Shown here: positions 1 through 8,909 of the stretch, one piece after another | How the letters are laid out: every line of letters starts with the position of its first letter | How positions within the stretch are numbered: the first letter of the stretch is position 1 | Assembly: GCA_000023185.1 (NCBI GenBank) | Contig: CP001622.1 | Span: forward strand, 3,777,501-3,841,500 | Length of the DNA stretch: 64,000 nt | From: Rhizobium leguminosarum bv. trifolii WSM1325 | GTDB taxonomy: Bacteria; Pseudomonadota; Alphaproteobacteria; Rhizobiales; Rhizobiaceae | Direction of reading: 5' to 3' | The notes under the pieces: generated by a model | Told to the model about the DNA's origin: nothing | Database searches by the model: none | Seen by the model: the letters and a program-made list of their open reading frames with translations, nothing else | Made by a program: the position numbers and the translations under genes

Positions 1-458
1 CCCGCTACTGGCACGACGCGATGATCCAGATCGACGATTTCAAGAACGAAGGCGTCGTCGCCTCCGGCTCCTGGCCCTTCCAGGTGAACCTGCTGCAAGC
101 CGACAAGCAGAAGATCGCCTCCACTTTTCCGGATGAAGGCGTCACCGGCTGGGCCGACACCACCATGCTGCATGCCGACAGCGAACATCCGAACTGCGCC
201 TATATGTGGATGGAACATTCGCTGAAGGCCAAGGTCCAGGGCGACGCCGCCGCCTGGTTCGGCGCCGTGCCCTCCGTTCCCGCTGCCTGCAAGGGCAACG
301 AGCTGATAGGCGACAGCGGTTGCGCCACCAACGGCTTCGATCACTTCGACAAGATCAAGTTCTGGAAGACCCCGGTCGCCAAATGCACCACGCAGAGCGA
401 ATGCGTGCCGTACCATCGTTGGGTGTCTGATTATATCGGCGTGATCGGCGGGCGGTAA
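1..458 (+). CDS. Polyamine-type ABC transporter solute-binding protein (3' part, YdcS/PotD-like)
   Basis: Only the C-terminal ~150 residues are inside the window; the frame is open from base 3 and stops with TAA at 456-458. The visible part has the tryptophan-rich C-terminal lobe of periplasmic PotD/YdcS-type binding proteins (WPFQVNLL, YMWMEHSL, FDKIKFW). It should bind a polyamine or similar cation in the periplasm and deliver it to the two permeases encoded at 1657-3424. The downstream order ATPase, permease, permease, aminobutyraldehyde dehydrogenase matches E. coli ydcSTUV-patD. Substrate is inferred from this context only. The start codon lies upstream of the window. Confidence 0.85.
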   Translation, partial: RYWHDAMIQIDDFKNEGVVASGSWPFQVNLLQADKQKIASTFPDEGVTGWADTTMLHADSEHPNCAYMWMEHSLKAKVQGDAAAWFGAVPSVPAACKGNELIGDSGCATNGFDHFDKIKFWKTPVAKCTTQSECVPYHRWVSDYIGVIGGR

Positions 459-490
459 ACCGGGCCGATCCGCTTGGGTAAAGTCCCCTC

Positions 491-616
491 CCCAACCCCT
501 CCCCACAAGGGGGAGGGGCCTTGAATGGCACCGCCGAATTCCTGCCGAAACGCCAAGGTATTTGCGAAAGGGGTACGGCAGATTAAGCCCCTCCCCCTTG
601 TGGGGAGGGGTTTGGG
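491..616. repeat. Inverted-repeat intergenic element (RIME/MITE-like)
   Basis: Two near-perfect inverted arms, 491-518 (CCCAACCCCTCCCCACAAGG and on) and 588-616 (CCCCTCCCCCTTGTGGGGAG and on), flank about 70 bp of unique DNA. Each arm is itself a small hairpin (CCCCTCCCC / GGGGAGGGG). The element fills most of the gap between the binding-protein gene and the ATPase gene. Its right end supplies an ATG at 626 with a purine-rich stretch upstream, which could be mistaken for the ATPase start. Short C/G-rich palindromes of this kind are common between rhizobial genes; non-autonomous mobility is inference. Confidence 0.75.
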
Positions 617-673
617 CGGAGTCATATGAACCAAGACCGCAGCCTCTCTAAAAGCAAAGAAGCCGGAGCCCTC

Positions 674-1660
674 ATGACACCCGCCGTCCGTTTCCAGCAG
701 GTATCACGCCATTTCGGCCAGGTTCGCGCCGTCGACGGCGTCGATCTCGAGATCGCGCCCGGCGAATTCTTTGCCATGCTCGGGCCGTCCGGCTCCGGCA
801 AGACGACGTGCCTGCGATTGATCGCCGGCTTCGAGCAGCCGACCGCGGGCCATATCCAGATCTTCGGCGAGACGGCCGACGGCGTTCCGCCCTATCGCCG
901 CAACGTCAACACCGTATTCCAGGACTACGCGCTCTTCCCGCATCTCAACATCCTCGACAATGTCGCCTACGGGCTGATGGTCAAAGGCGTCGGCAAGGCG
1001 GAGCGGATGAAAGCGGCAGGCGATGCCCTCGAGCTCGTCAAGCTGCCGGGTTACGGCGCCCGCCGCCCCGGCCAGCTGTCCGGTGGTCAGCGCCAGCGCG
1101 TGGCGCTCGCCCGCGCACTGGTCAACAAGCCGAAGGTGCTGCTGCTCGACGAGCCGCTCGGCGCGCTCGACCTGAAGCTCCGCGAACAGATGCAGGAGGA
1201 GCTGAAGAGCCTGCAGCGCGCACTCGGCATCACCTTCGTCTTCGTCACCCACGATCAGGGTGAGGCGCTGTCCATGGCCGATCGCGTCGCCGTCTTCAAC
1301 GACGGCAATATCGTCCAGGAGGGCACGCCGCAGGATATCTACCGCCGCCCGAAGAACCGCTTCGTCGCCGATTTCGTCGGCTCGTCGAACGTCATCGCAC
1401 CTGATCTGATGGCCTCACTCGGCGGCGAAAGACGCTGGGCAAGCCTCCGTCCCGAAGCAATCCGGCTGGCAGGCGACGGTGTCGCGGCGCAGGTCGACAA
1501 TGCGAGCTTCCTCGGCGCAGCCACGCGCCTCACCGTTGGCCTCCGGGGGGCGCGGCTGCATGTGATGCTGCCGGCGGGCGCAGATGTGCCTGTCGTCGGC
1601 GCCGGCATACGCCTTGCCTGGCAGCCCGACGATATCCACTACATGGATGACGCGGCATGA
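674..1660 (+). CDS. ABC transporter ATP-binding protein, polyamine type (PotA/YdcT-like)
   Basis: Cytoplasmic ATPase that powers the adjoining importer. Walker A GPSGSGKTT is near residue 37, the Q-loop is FQDYALFP, the signature is [15 protein letters not shown], Walker B is VLLLDEPLGALD and the H-loop is VTHDQ. The C-terminal third (NRFVADFVGSSNV onward) is the TOBE-type regulatory domain of PotA/MalK proteins. Start 674 is chosen because GGAG sits 5 bases before it and the protein then begins like the family (TPAVRFQQVSRHFG). An in-frame ATG at 626 would add 16 residues encoded by the repeat element. The stop overlaps the first permease start (ATGA, 1657-1660). Confidence 0.93.
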   Translation: MTPAVRFQQVSRHFGQVRAVDGVDLEIAPGEFFAMLGPSGSGKTTCLRLIAGFEQPTAGHIQIFGETADGVPPYRRNVNTVFQDYALFPHLNILDNVAYGLMVKGVGKAERMKAAGDALELVKLPGYGARRPGQLSGGQRQRVALARALVNKPKVLLLDEPLGALDLKLREQMQEELKSLQRALGITFVFVTHDQGEALSMADRVAVFNDGNIVQEGTPQDIYRRPKNRFVADFVGSSNVIAPDLMASLGGERRWASLRPEAIRLAGDGVAAQVDNASFLGAATRLTVGLRGARLHVMLPAGADVPVVGAGIRLAWQPDDIHYMDDAA

Positions 1661-2622
1661 CGGCGATCTTCATCACCACCAATGAGGCGACATCGATTCT
1701 TCCGGGGCGCGGCGGCCTCTTCGGCCGGCTGTCCGATGCCTTCTGGCGGCACCCGAAACTGCTGCTCTTCCTGATGCTGACGCCGCCGCTGCTCTGGCTC
1801 GGCATCATCTATATCGGTTCGCTGCTCGCCCTGCTTCTGCAGAGTTTCTTTTCGATCGACGATTTCTCAGGCCTGGTGAATTACGAATTCACCCTTGCGA
1901 CCTATGCGCAGCTTCTGAGCCCGACGAATTTCGACATTATCATCCGCACTTTCGTCATGGCGGCACTAGTGACCGTCGCTTCCGCCTTGATCGCCTTCCC
2001 GATCGCCTACTACACGGCGCGTTATGCGCAAGGCAAATGGAAGGCGCTTTTCTATCTCGGCATCATGCTGCCGCTCTGGTCGAGCTATCTCGTCAAGATC
2101 TACGCCTGGAAGCTGATCCTCGCCAAGGAAGGCATCCTCACCTGGATCTTCGAGAAGCTCTATCTCTCCTGGCTGCTCGACGGCATCCTGAACCTGCCCG
2201 TCATCGGCGGCAATTCGCTCTCGGTCAGCTACCTCGGCACCTTCATCGTCTTCGTCTATATCTGGCTCCCCTATATGATCCTGCCGACGCAGGCAGCCCT
2301 CGAGCGTGTGCCCGGCAACCTGATCGAGGCCTCGTCGGATCTCGGCGCCACGCCGCGCCAGACCTTCCGAACGGTGCTGCTGCCGCTCGCCCTGCCCGGC
2401 ATCGTCGCCGGCTCGATCTTCACCTTCTCGCTGACATTGGGCGATTATATCATCCCGCAGATCATCGGCTCGTCCAGGCTCTTCATCGGCCAGGCGGTCT
2501 ATACCCAGCAGGGAACGGCCGGCAACGTGCCGCTTGCTGCCGCCTTTTCCGTCGTGCCGATCGTCATCATGGCGCTCTATCTCTGGCTCGCCAAGAAACA
2601 GGGAGCTTTCGATGCGCTCTGA
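1657..2622 (+). CDS. ABC transporter permease 1, polyamine type (PotB/YdcU-like)
   Basis: A 321-residue inner-membrane permease with about six hydrophobic segments. The first is [20 protein letters not shown]. The EAA loop that contacts the ATPase is near residue 225 ([27 protein letters not shown]). It pairs with the product of the next gene to form the channel. Its ATG overlaps the ATPase stop by 4 bp, and its own end overlaps the next start by 11 bp, so these genes are translationally coupled in one operon. Family assignment is firm; substrate (putrescine, spermidine or a related cation) is inferred from the neighbouring dehydrogenase. Confidence 0.92.
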   Translation: MTAIFITTNEATSILPGRGGLFGRLSDAFWRHPKLLLFLMLTPPLLWLGIIYIGSLLALLLQSFFSIDDFSGLVNYEFTLATYAQLLSPTNFDIIIRTFVMAALVTVASALIAFPIAYYTARYAQGKWKALFYLGIMLPLWSSYLVKIYAWKLILAKEGILTWIFEKLYLSWLLDGILNLPVIGGNSLSVSYLGTFIVFVYIWLPYMILPTQAALERVPGNLIEASSDLGATPRQTFRTVLLPLALPGIVAGSIFTFSLTLGDYIIPQIIGSSRLFIGQAVYTQQGTAGNVPLAAAFSVVPIVIMALYLWLAKKQGAFDAL

Positions 2623-3424
2623 CCTCAAGACATCGCCACTTGCGCTGAAGGTCGCCGCAGCCGGCGGGCTGCTCTTCCTGCATCTGCCGATCCTGCTGAT
2701 CTTCGTCTATGCCTTCACGACGGAGGAGAAGAGCTATCAATGGCCGCCGCCTGGCCTGACGCTGCAATGGTTCGAGGTCGCCTGGAACCGGCCGGACGTC
2801 TGGTCGGCGCTCGGGCTTTCCGTGCAGGTCGCCGTCATCGCCACGGCGATCGCGCTGGTCCTCGGCACGCTCTGTGCTGCAGCCGTCAGCCAGACGAAGT
2901 TCTTCGGCCGCGAGGCGATCTCGCTGCTGGTCATCCTGCCGATCGCCCTTCCCGGCATCATCACCGGCATTGCGCTCCGCTCCGCCTTCAGCCTGTTCGA
3001 CATCCCGTTTTCGGTCTGGACCATCGTGCTCGGCCACGCCACTTTCTGCGTCGTCGTCGTCTACAACAATGCGGTCGCCCGCTTCCGCCGCACCTCCGGT
3101 TCGCTGATCGAGGCCTCGATGGATCTCGGCGCCGACGGCTTCCAGACCTTCCGTCATGTCATCCTGCCGAATATCGGCACCGCCCTTCTTGCCGGCGGCA
3201 TGCTTGCCTTCGCGCTGTCTTTCGACGAGGTCATCGTCACCACCTTCACCGGTGGCCAGCAATCGACCTTGCCGATCTGGATGCTCGAAGAACTCATCCG
3301 CCCGCGCCAGCGCCCTGTCACCAATGTGGTCGCCATGGTCGTCGTGCTCGTCACCTTCCTGCCGATCCTGGCAGCCTATTACCTCACCCGCGATGGCGAC
3401 CAGATCGCCGGCGCCGGTAAATAA
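2612..3424 (+). CDS. ABC transporter permease 2, polyamine type (PotC/YdcV-like)
   Basis: A 270-residue inner-membrane protein of the PotC class. The hydrophobic segments include [18 protein letters not shown] near the N-terminus. The EAA loop reads [25 protein letters not shown], followed by the conserved [19 protein letters not shown] 2612 is preferred over an in-frame ATG at 2534 because GGGAG lies 6-10 bases before it, the upstream extension has no membrane-protein character, and 2612 gives the usual family length. It overlaps the first permease gene by 11 bp. Confidence 0.92.
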   Translation: MRSDLKTSPLALKVAAAGGLLFLHLPILLIFVYAFTTEEKSYQWPPPGLTLQWFEVAWNRPDVWSALGLSVQVAVIATAIALVLGTLCAAAVSQTKFFGREAISLLVILPIALPGIITGIALRSAFSLFDIPFSVWTIVLGHATFCVVVVYNNAVARFRRTSGSLIEASMDLGADGFQTFRHVILPNIGTALLAGGMLAFALSFDEVIVTTFTGGQQSTLPIWMLEELIRPRQRPVTNVVAMVVVLVTFLPILAAYYLTRDGDQIAGAGK

Positions 3425-3438
3425 AAAGGGAGAACATC

Positions 3439-4866
3439 ATGGATATCCAAATGCTGATCGGTTCCCGCTTTGAAAAAGGCACGGAAACGGAAGAGCACGT
3501 CCTGAACCCCAAGACGGGCGAGACGGTGCTGGACCTTGCCGAAGCGTCGCTTTCCCAGGTTGACGCTGCAGTCGACGCCGCCGAGAAAGCCTTCACGAGC
3601 TGGTCACAGACAACGCCCGGCGAGCGCTCCGGCTACCTGTTGAAGATCGCCGATGCAATCGAAAAGGATGCCGCCGGCTTTGCCGCACTGGAGGCGCTGA
3701 ACTGCGGCAAGCCGATCAATGCGGTGCTGAACGACGAAATCCCGGCGATCGTCGATTGTTATCGCTTTTTTGCGGGCGCCGTGCGCAACCTGCACGCACC
3801 GGCGGCCGGCGAATACCTGCCCGGCCACACCTCGATGATCCGCCGCGATCCGATCGGCATTGTCGGCTCGATCGCGCCGTGGAACTATCCGCTGATGATG
3901 ATGGCCTGGAAGCTGGCGCCAGCGATCGCCGGCGGCAATACCGTCGTCTTCAAGCCCTCGGAGCAGACGCCGCTGACGGCGCTGAAAATGGCGAAGCTGC
4001 TCTCCGAAATCCTTCCCGAAGGCGTCGTCAACGTCATCCTCGGCCGTGGTGAAAGTGTCGGCAACGCCCTGATCAATCACGCCAAGATCGGCATGGTCTC
4101 GATCACCGGCGATATCGCAACCGGCAAGAAGGTACTGCAGGCCGCGGCCAAGACGGTCAAGCGCACCCACCTGGAACTCGGCGGCAAGGCCCCGGTCATT
4201 GTCTTCGATGATGCCGATATTGATGCGGTCGTCGCCGGCATCCGCACCTTCGGCTATTACAATGCCGGCCAGGACTGCACCGCCGCCTGCCGCATCTATG
4301 CCGATGCCAGGGTCTACGACAATTTCGTCGCCGACCTCTCCTCAGCCGTCTCGAGTATCCGCTTCAACCAGGCCGACGATACCGAAAACGAGATCGGCCC
4401 GCTGATCTCCAAGCGCCAGCGCGACCGCGTCGAAAGCTTCGTCGCCCGCGCTTCCGAACACAAGCACATGGAGATCACCGCCGGCGGCAAGGTTTCCGGC
4501 GACAAGGGTTTCTTCTTCACGCCGACGGTCATTGCAGGCGCCCTGCAGGACGACGAGATCGTCCGGCGCGAGGTCTTCGGCCCGGTCGTCTCGGTCACCC
4601 GCTTTTCCGATGCCGACGACGCCGTTGCCTGGGCAAACGACAGCGACTACGGCCTGGCCTCCTCCGTCTGGACCAAGGATATCGGCCGCGGCATGAAGAC
4701 AGCCGCCCGCCTGCAATATGGCTGCACCTGGATCAACACCCATTTCATGCTGACCAACGAGATGCCGCATGGCGGCCTCAAACAGTCGGGCTACGGCAAG
4801 GACATGTCGGTCTACGCACTGGAGGACTACACCGCCGTACGCCACGTGATGATCAATCACGGCTGA
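3439..4866 (+). CDS. Aminobutyraldehyde dehydrogenase (PatD/YdcW-like)
   Basis: NAD-dependent aldehyde dehydrogenase of 475 residues, the usual length. The catalytic Cys280 lies in GQDCTA, the general-base Glu246 in HLELGGK, the nucleotide-fold motif is IAPWNYP (145-151) and the substrate-loop motif is EVFGPVVSV. In E. coli the homologue at the same position in ydcSTUV-patD oxidises 4-aminobutyraldehyde to GABA, the second step of putrescine breakdown. A strong AAAGGGAG site precedes the ATG and only 14 bp separate it from the permease gene, so it is the last gene of the transport operon. A betaine-aldehyde or related substrate cannot be excluded. Confidence 0.88.
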   Translation: MDIQMLIGSRFEKGTETEEHVLNPKTGETVLDLAEASLSQVDAAVDAAEKAFTSWSQTTPGERSGYLLKIADAIEKDAAGFAALEALNCGKPINAVLNDEIPAIVDCYRFFAGAVRNLHAPAAGEYLPGHTSMIRRDPIGIVGSIAPWNYPLMMMAWKLAPAIAGGNTVVFKPSEQTPLTALKMAKLLSEILPEGVVNVILGRGESVGNALINHAKIGMVSITGDIATGKKVLQAAAKTVKRTHLELGGKAPVIVFDDADIDAVVAGIRTFGYYNAGQDCTAACRIYADARVYDNFVADLSSAVSSIRFNQADDTENEIGPLISKRQRDRVESFVARASEHKHMEITAGGKVSGDKGFFFTPTVIAGALQDDEIVRREVFGPVVSVTRFSDADDAVAWANDSDYGLASSVWTKDIGRGMKTAARLQYGCTWINTHFMLTNEMPHGGLKQSGYGKDMSVYALEDYTAVRHVMINHG

Positions 4867-5016
4867 CCGGCAGGAAAGGCAAGGGTACGAAATTCGACGC
4901 AATGCCCATCGGTAGCACCGGGAGGGTGCTCCCCAGAGATCGCCATTCCATTCAAGCGATCTGGAACATTTTCCCGGTTGCCGCGTCTTTCCCAAGCAAA
5001 CGCAAAGGATGATGTC

Positions 5017-5190
5017 ATGCTGAAATGGGCTCTGATATTTTTTGTCATTTCGATCATCGCCGGCTTCTTCGGTTTCTCCGGCGTCTCCGCAGCGACCGCG
5101 ACAATCGCACGCGTTCTCTTCGGCATCGCGCTGCTGATCTTCCTGATCTTCCTTGTCCTTGCGCTGATGGCCGGCCAGGCGATCCTGTGA
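5017..5190 (+). CDS. Small DUF1328 (YtjA-like) membrane protein
   Basis: A 57-residue, two-helix hydrophobic protein: [19 protein letters not shown], then [19 protein letters not shown]. The spacing and the central [14 protein letters not shown] turn are typical of the DUF1328/YtjA family of small inner-membrane proteins. The start at 5017 follows AAAGGATG by about 10 bases; an upstream in-frame ATG at 4978 would add a non-hydrophobic, unconserved stretch. It stands alone, 150 bp after the dehydrogenase and followed by a strong hairpin. Function is unknown for the family, though several members respond to envelope or osmotic stress. Confidence 0.85.
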   Translation: MLKWALIFFVISIIAGFFGFSGVSAATATIARVLFGIALLIFLIFLVLALMAGQAIL

Positions 5191-5196
5191 GCGGTC

Positions 5197-5232
5197 GCGG
5201 GGGCCGCTGCGCCTTGCGCTTGCGGCCCCCGC
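5197..5232. terminator. GC-rich hairpin between convergent genes
   Basis: Perfect 11-bp stem GCGGGGGCCGC / GCGGCCCCCGC (5197-5207 and 5222-5232) with a 14-base loop. It begins 7 bases after the DUF1328 stop and lies 38 bases beyond the end of the convergent lipoprotein gene, so it could act in both directions. No clear T-run follows, so efficient Rho-independent termination is not certain. Confidence 0.55.
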
Positions 5233-5269
5233 CGTCTGTTGTCGCCACAGGCCCTTTAAGCCCTGCGGC

Positions 5270-5965
5270 CTATTTCAACTCGGCAAGCAGAGCATCGGCA
5301 CCTTTGCGGATGCCCACCATGGAGGCATCCATCGCCGTGAAGCTTGCGCCGATATTCATCGCGTTGGGATATTGCTTGGTGACATAGGAAGACAGGAGGC
5401 GATTGCTCGCAGCGTCATAGATCTCCACGGCATAATTCACCGAGCCGATCATCGAGCCTTCCCGGCCGCGAACGGCCTGGACGGTGTTATACAATCCGCC
5501 TGCGACGTCGATGCGCGTGACCGTTCCGAGGACCGCGGTCGTTGCCTTGGCGCCCGTCAGCGTCAGATGCAATCTGAGAGTCGCTGGAGCAGGCGTGCTG
5601 ACGACAGCAAAGCGCGTCTTCAATTTTTCCGTGAATTGAACCTGCATGTAATTGGCAAGGAATGCTTTGTCTTTTTCTAAGACCTTGCCGAACTGGTTGT
5701 CGGGACCGTTATAGACGGCAACGGGATCGACGATGATCCTGCTGTACTGGCTCCAGTTGACTTTAGTCTGATAGCGATACGGTACGCGGCCGGTCTTATC
5801 CTCGCTGTTCGGCTGGAGCTGCGATGCCGAAGCCAGCCCGGAATAAACCGTGGGGTCAGGGGCCGTGCATGCGGCAACGCTCGAACAGGCGAGCATCAGT
5901 GCGGCGCCGACTTTCAAAGTTTTTATCAATGACTTGGCTCCAGCTTTGGAAATACCGAATGGCAT
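5270..5965 (-). CDS. DUF3313-type outer-membrane lipoprotein
   Basis: A 231-residue protein with an N-terminal hydrophobic segment (VGAALMLACSSVAAC) ending in a lipobox; Cys33 is the likely lipidation site, with Cys27 as an alternative. The mature part (VNWSQYSRIIVDPVAVYNG, then LRLHLTLTGAK, then AVEIYDAASNRLLSS) matches the general layout of DUF3313 lipoproteins, which carry a beta-rich domain of unknown role. It is transcribed alone and convergent with the DUF1328 gene. The Lys-rich start before the hydrophobic core supports ATG 5965. Family call is from recognition of the pattern, not from a search. Confidence 0.75.
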   Translation of the reverse strand: MPFGISKAGAKSLIKTLKVGAALMLACSSVAACTAPDPTVYSGLASASQLQPNSEDKTGRVPYRYQTKVNWSQYSRIIVDPVAVYNGPDNQFGKVLEKDKAFLANYMQVQFTEKLKTRFAVVSTPAPATLRLHLTLTGAKATTAVLGTVTRIDVAGGLYNTVQAVRGREGSMIGSVNYAVEIYDAASNRLLSSYVTKQYPNAMNIGASFTAMDASMVGIRKGADALLAELK

Positions 5966-6088
5966 CTGCTGGCAGCGGTTTTATGGAATTCGAATGTTGC
6001 TGTGTTTGCCATGATATGTGGAAATGTTCGTGAGCCGTGTTCGCTCCGGGCAGCGCGACGCGTGATGACGCGACGGCCGGGCAATAAG

Positions 6089-7465
6089 TCATTGTGACGA
6101 AGGGATCGGCGGCGCGCCTTCGGGCTGGCTCGCCTGAGGGGCGGGAAGATCGATCACGACGACCAGGCCGGTTGGCGTCCTGTCCAGCAACGTCAACTGT
6201 CCATTATGCGCTTTGGTGACAATTCCTTTGGCGATCGGAAGGCCGAGCCCAAGCCCGGAGCCGCCCTGGGCACCGATCTGGCGGGATTTATCCACTTTGA
6301 AGAACGGCTCCAGAACTTTTGCCTTGGCCTCATCGGTCAAACCAGGACCATTGTCGCCCACCGATATTTTGATCCCGCCATCGTCGCTCTCTTGCAGATC
6401 GATTTCGACTTGCTTTGCATAACGAGACGCATTGTCGACCAGATTCGTGATTGCCCGAGTCAGGGCCTGAGGTTTGCAGACAAACGCCAGCCGCCGCGAA
6501 CCGGTGAAGCCTACATCGACGCCCATGTCGGAGAAGTCTGTCGCAATCGTCTGCAGCAGGCTTGAGATATCGACCTTTCGATCAGTCTCCGCAGTGGACG
6601 CGTCTTTGAAATAGGCCAGGCACTCGTCGATCATGAAACTCAAGGTGGCGATATCGGCCAGCATCAGGCCGCGAAGCTCGGGCTCGCCAGAACGCTCGGC
6701 ACGCATCCGCAATCTCGTCAGAGGCGTCCTGAGATCATGCCCCACGCCACTCAGCATTCTTGTTCGATCCTCCGCCATGCTCTGGATTCGATCGCTCATG
6801 ACGTTCAGCGATTCCGCCAGACTTCGAATCTCGGCTGCGCCGTCCGGTTCGAAAGGCTTTTCCCAACTGCCCTCGATGCTTGCTCGCTTTGCGGCGGCGG
6901 CAAAGCGCCTCAGAGGCTCGGTGATAAGCCAGCTGCTGAAATATGCAAGCAGCACCAATGGGATGACGATTTTCAAAAACCCGCTCACGGCGGCCGGAAC
7001 AAACCAGACATAGCTGGGAAAAACCGGCAGTTGAAAGACGAGGGCGCGCTTGTCGTCAATTCCGACAGTCAGGACATCTGGGTGCGATTGACCGATGACG
7101 AAGCGATGAAATGCCGCAAAAATATTGTCGGCAAGCATTGTGTTGATACGCGCCACCAATTCGCTGGGAGATACCATCTGCTGTTTGCCGGCAAGTGGCT
7201 GCTCCAGGGACAATTTTTCGACCCCAACGCCGAGTGCCGCTGCTCTCTTGAGAACGGTGACTTCGTCCTGCGCTGAACTTGCCTGGGCAAATTGCTCCGC
7301 GACCATTGCCGCTCTGGCAGCAAACAGGCCGTTTTGAAACCCACGATCATGACGGCCGTAGATATAGGGCTCCATGGCGGTTGCCGCGACGGAAACGAGC
7401 ACGACAAGCAAGGTCGCCAATATGAGGATCTGGCTTTGGATCGAAGCGCGCCGAAAATTTCTCAA
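6089..7465 (-). CDS. Sensor histidine kinase of the OmpR-type two-component system
   Basis: Inner-membrane sensor of 458 residues when started at TTG 7465. TM1 is at about 12-30 (QILILATLLVVLVSVAATA) and TM2 at about 154-180, with a periplasmic domain of ~120 residues between them. Then come a HAMP linker, the HisKA site with phospho-acceptor His243 (GHDLRTPL), the N-box at 341-350 (NLVDNASRYA), G1 DNGPG (371-375) and G2 GGSGLGLGL (401-409). TTG is chosen because it overlaps the response-regulator stop (TTGA) and the first in-frame ATG would delete TM1. The partner regulator is directly upstream. The signal sensed is unknown. Confidence 0.9.
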   Translation of the reverse strand: MRNFRRASIQSQILILATLLVVLVSVAATAMEPYIYGRHDRGFQNGLFAARAAMVAEQFAQASSAQDEVTVLKRAAALGVGVEKLSLEQPLAGKQQMVSPSELVARINTMLADNIFAAFHRFVIGQSHPDVLTVGIDDKRALVFQLPVFPSYVWFVPAAVSGFLKIVIPLVLLAYFSSWLITEPLRRFAAAAKRASIEGSWEKPFEPDGAAEIRSLAESLNVMSDRIQSMAEDRTRMLSGVGHDLRTPLTRLRMRAERSGEPELRGLMLADIATLSFMIDECLAYFKDASTAETDRKVDISSLLQTIATDFSDMGVDVGFTGSRRLAFVCKPQALTRAITNLVDNASRYAKQVEIDLQESDDGGIKISVGDNGPGLTDEAKAKVLEPFFKVDKSRQIGAQGGSGLGLGLPIAKGIVTKAHNGQLTLLDRTPTGLVVVIDLPAPQASQPEGAPPIPSSQ

Positions 7466-8202
7466 GGGAGACGCTCTACCTTGGATGCGAAGAGATAACC
7501 GCCCAGCCGCACCGTCTTTATGAACGTCGGATCTTTCAGATTTGGTTCGATCTTTTGCCTGACCCGGCTGATATGGGCGTCGATGCTGCGCTCGACCGGC
7601 CCCGCCGATCCGGCATGTGTCATCGACAACAGCTGTTCGCGCGTCAAAACCTTGTTGGGATTGCAGCAGAAGGCCAGGAGGATATCGAACTCCGCGGTTG
7701 TCATGGAAACCTGCGCGCCGTCGGCGTCGTGGAGTTGACGGCTTTTTGGATCGATGCGCCATCCCGAGAACATCATCGGTCCAAGTGCTTCCTCCTGATG
7801 ATGCGCATATGACGCCCTGCGGAGAATACTCTTGATCCGGGCCAGAAGCTCGCGGGAGTTGAATGGTTTCGTGACATAGTCGTCGGCTCCGAGCTCCAGG
7901 CCGAGAATGCGGTCGATATCCTCCTGGAGCGCCGTCAACATCAGGATTGGCACCGAGCACGCCGCACGAAGCCGCCTGCAGATGCTGAAACCGTCCTCGC
8001 CCGGCAACATCGCATCGAGGACGATGAGATCGAATTGCTGTCGCACCATCATTCGATCCATAGCCGCGCCGCTTTCCACCGACGAGGCCTCGAAGCCGCT
8101 GCTTCGGACAAGATCCACCAGCATATCCGCGATGGCGGGATCGTCTTCGACGATGAGGATATGAGCCTGATTGGGAGCTGCCATTTCATATGCCATCGTC
8201 AT
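7462..8202 (-). CDS. OmpR/PhoB-family response regulator
   Basis: A 246-residue cytoplasmic regulator. The receiver domain starts at HILIVEDDPAIAD; the phosphorylated Asp63 lies in LIVLDAMLPGEDG and the switch Lys in DDYVTKPF. The C-terminal winged helix (GWRIDPKSRQL ... FDILLAFCCNPNKVLTREQLL ... SIDAHISRVRQKIE) binds DNA. ATG 8202 is preferred over 8250 because AAGAGAACG precedes it at good spacing and the receiver then starts at a normal distance. Its stop overlaps the kinase start, so the two are translationally coupled. The 234 bp upstream (8203-8436) hold the likely promoter and no gene. Confidence 0.92.
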   Translation of the reverse strand: MTMAYEMAAPNQAHILIVEDDPAIADMLVDLVRSSGFEASSVESGAAMDRMMVRQQFDLIVLDAMLPGEDGFSICRRLRAACSVPILMLTALQEDIDRILGLELGADDYVTKPFNSRELLARIKSILRRASYAHHQEEALGPMMFSGWRIDPKSRQLHDADGAQVSMTTAEFDILLAFCCNPNKVLTREQLLSMTHAGSAGPVERSIDAHISRVRQKIEPNLKDPTFIKTVRLGGYLFASKVERLP

Positions 8203-8436
8203 TCGTTCTCTTGCCGGGAGATGCCCTTGGCGCGAAATTACCACGTTCACCGTGTCTCGGTCAGGCGGCCTCGTCGACTGTCAATCGCGGCGGCTAATCT
8301 CCGCAGTCAATCAGACACCACACGATATCGGTCGCCGCGCCGACGCGGTCTCCGCCTTCAGGATATCAAGTATCGTGCAATGCTATATTCGATAATGTTG
8401 AGATATGTTGCGGGACTGCCAATGCGGAGTCCGGCG

Positions 8437-8907
8437 TCAAAACTGGCTTTCGGGATCGCCGCTGATTTCCACCTTGTCACCTAGGATGGCGCTGTCAATG
8501 ATGACCGTGGCGATGAAACACATCCGGACGACCAGCAGGCAAAAGAACACCAGAGAGACGACCGCCGTCGTATAAAATTTCAACGCCGAGCGCTTCTGGA
8601 GCCCTGCGGTGAGCTTATCGAGAGCGCGTCTGGCGAGACGACCGATCGCCACCAGCAGGAACAATGCCGTGATGATATATCCGCTTGCCGATGCTGCACC
8701 GAGCAACTGAAACATGAGAAGACATCCGCACCACGTAAAAAGCTCCGGTCTCGGAATGACGTTTTCAAGCCGCCGAAACCCGGTAGAAATATGCTCATAG
8801 GAATCGTCCGGAACGAGGCGCAGCGTGGCCGGCCGGAGAGACGGGGCCGGGTCATCGGGATCTGAATCAGGCGAAGACCGGTCCGTCGGCGACGGGAATT
8901 CGGTCAC
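8437..8907 (-). CDS. Uncharacterised membrane protein, partner of the next gene
   Basis: About 156 residues if GTG 8907 is the start, two bases after the stop of the upstream gene. A Pro/Asp/Ser-rich N-terminal ~60 residues is followed by three hydrophobic segments (LFTWCGCLLMFQLLGAASA, YIITALFLLVAIGRLA, TTAVVSLVFFCLLVV) and a short C-terminal tail (DKVEISGDPESQF). No family was recognised. An in-frame ATG at 8976 would overlap the upstream gene by 67 bp, so the start is uncertain. Tight spacing to the upstream receiver-like gene suggests co-expression and perhaps a joint role at the membrane. Confidence 0.55.
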   Translation of the reverse strand: MTEFPSPTDRSSPDSDPDDPAPSLRPATLRLVPDDSYEHISTGFRRLENVIPRPELFTWCGCLLMFQLLGAASASGYIITALFLLVAIGRLARRALDKLTAGLQKRSALKFYTTAVVSLVFFCLLVVRMCFIATVIIDSAILGDKVEISGDPESQF

Positions 8908-8909
8908 CT

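Noticed and set aside
7466..7960. Upstream extension of the histidine kinase by about 165 codons
   Set aside because: It lies within the response-regulator gene in another frame; the TTG overlapping the regulator stop gives a complete kinase.
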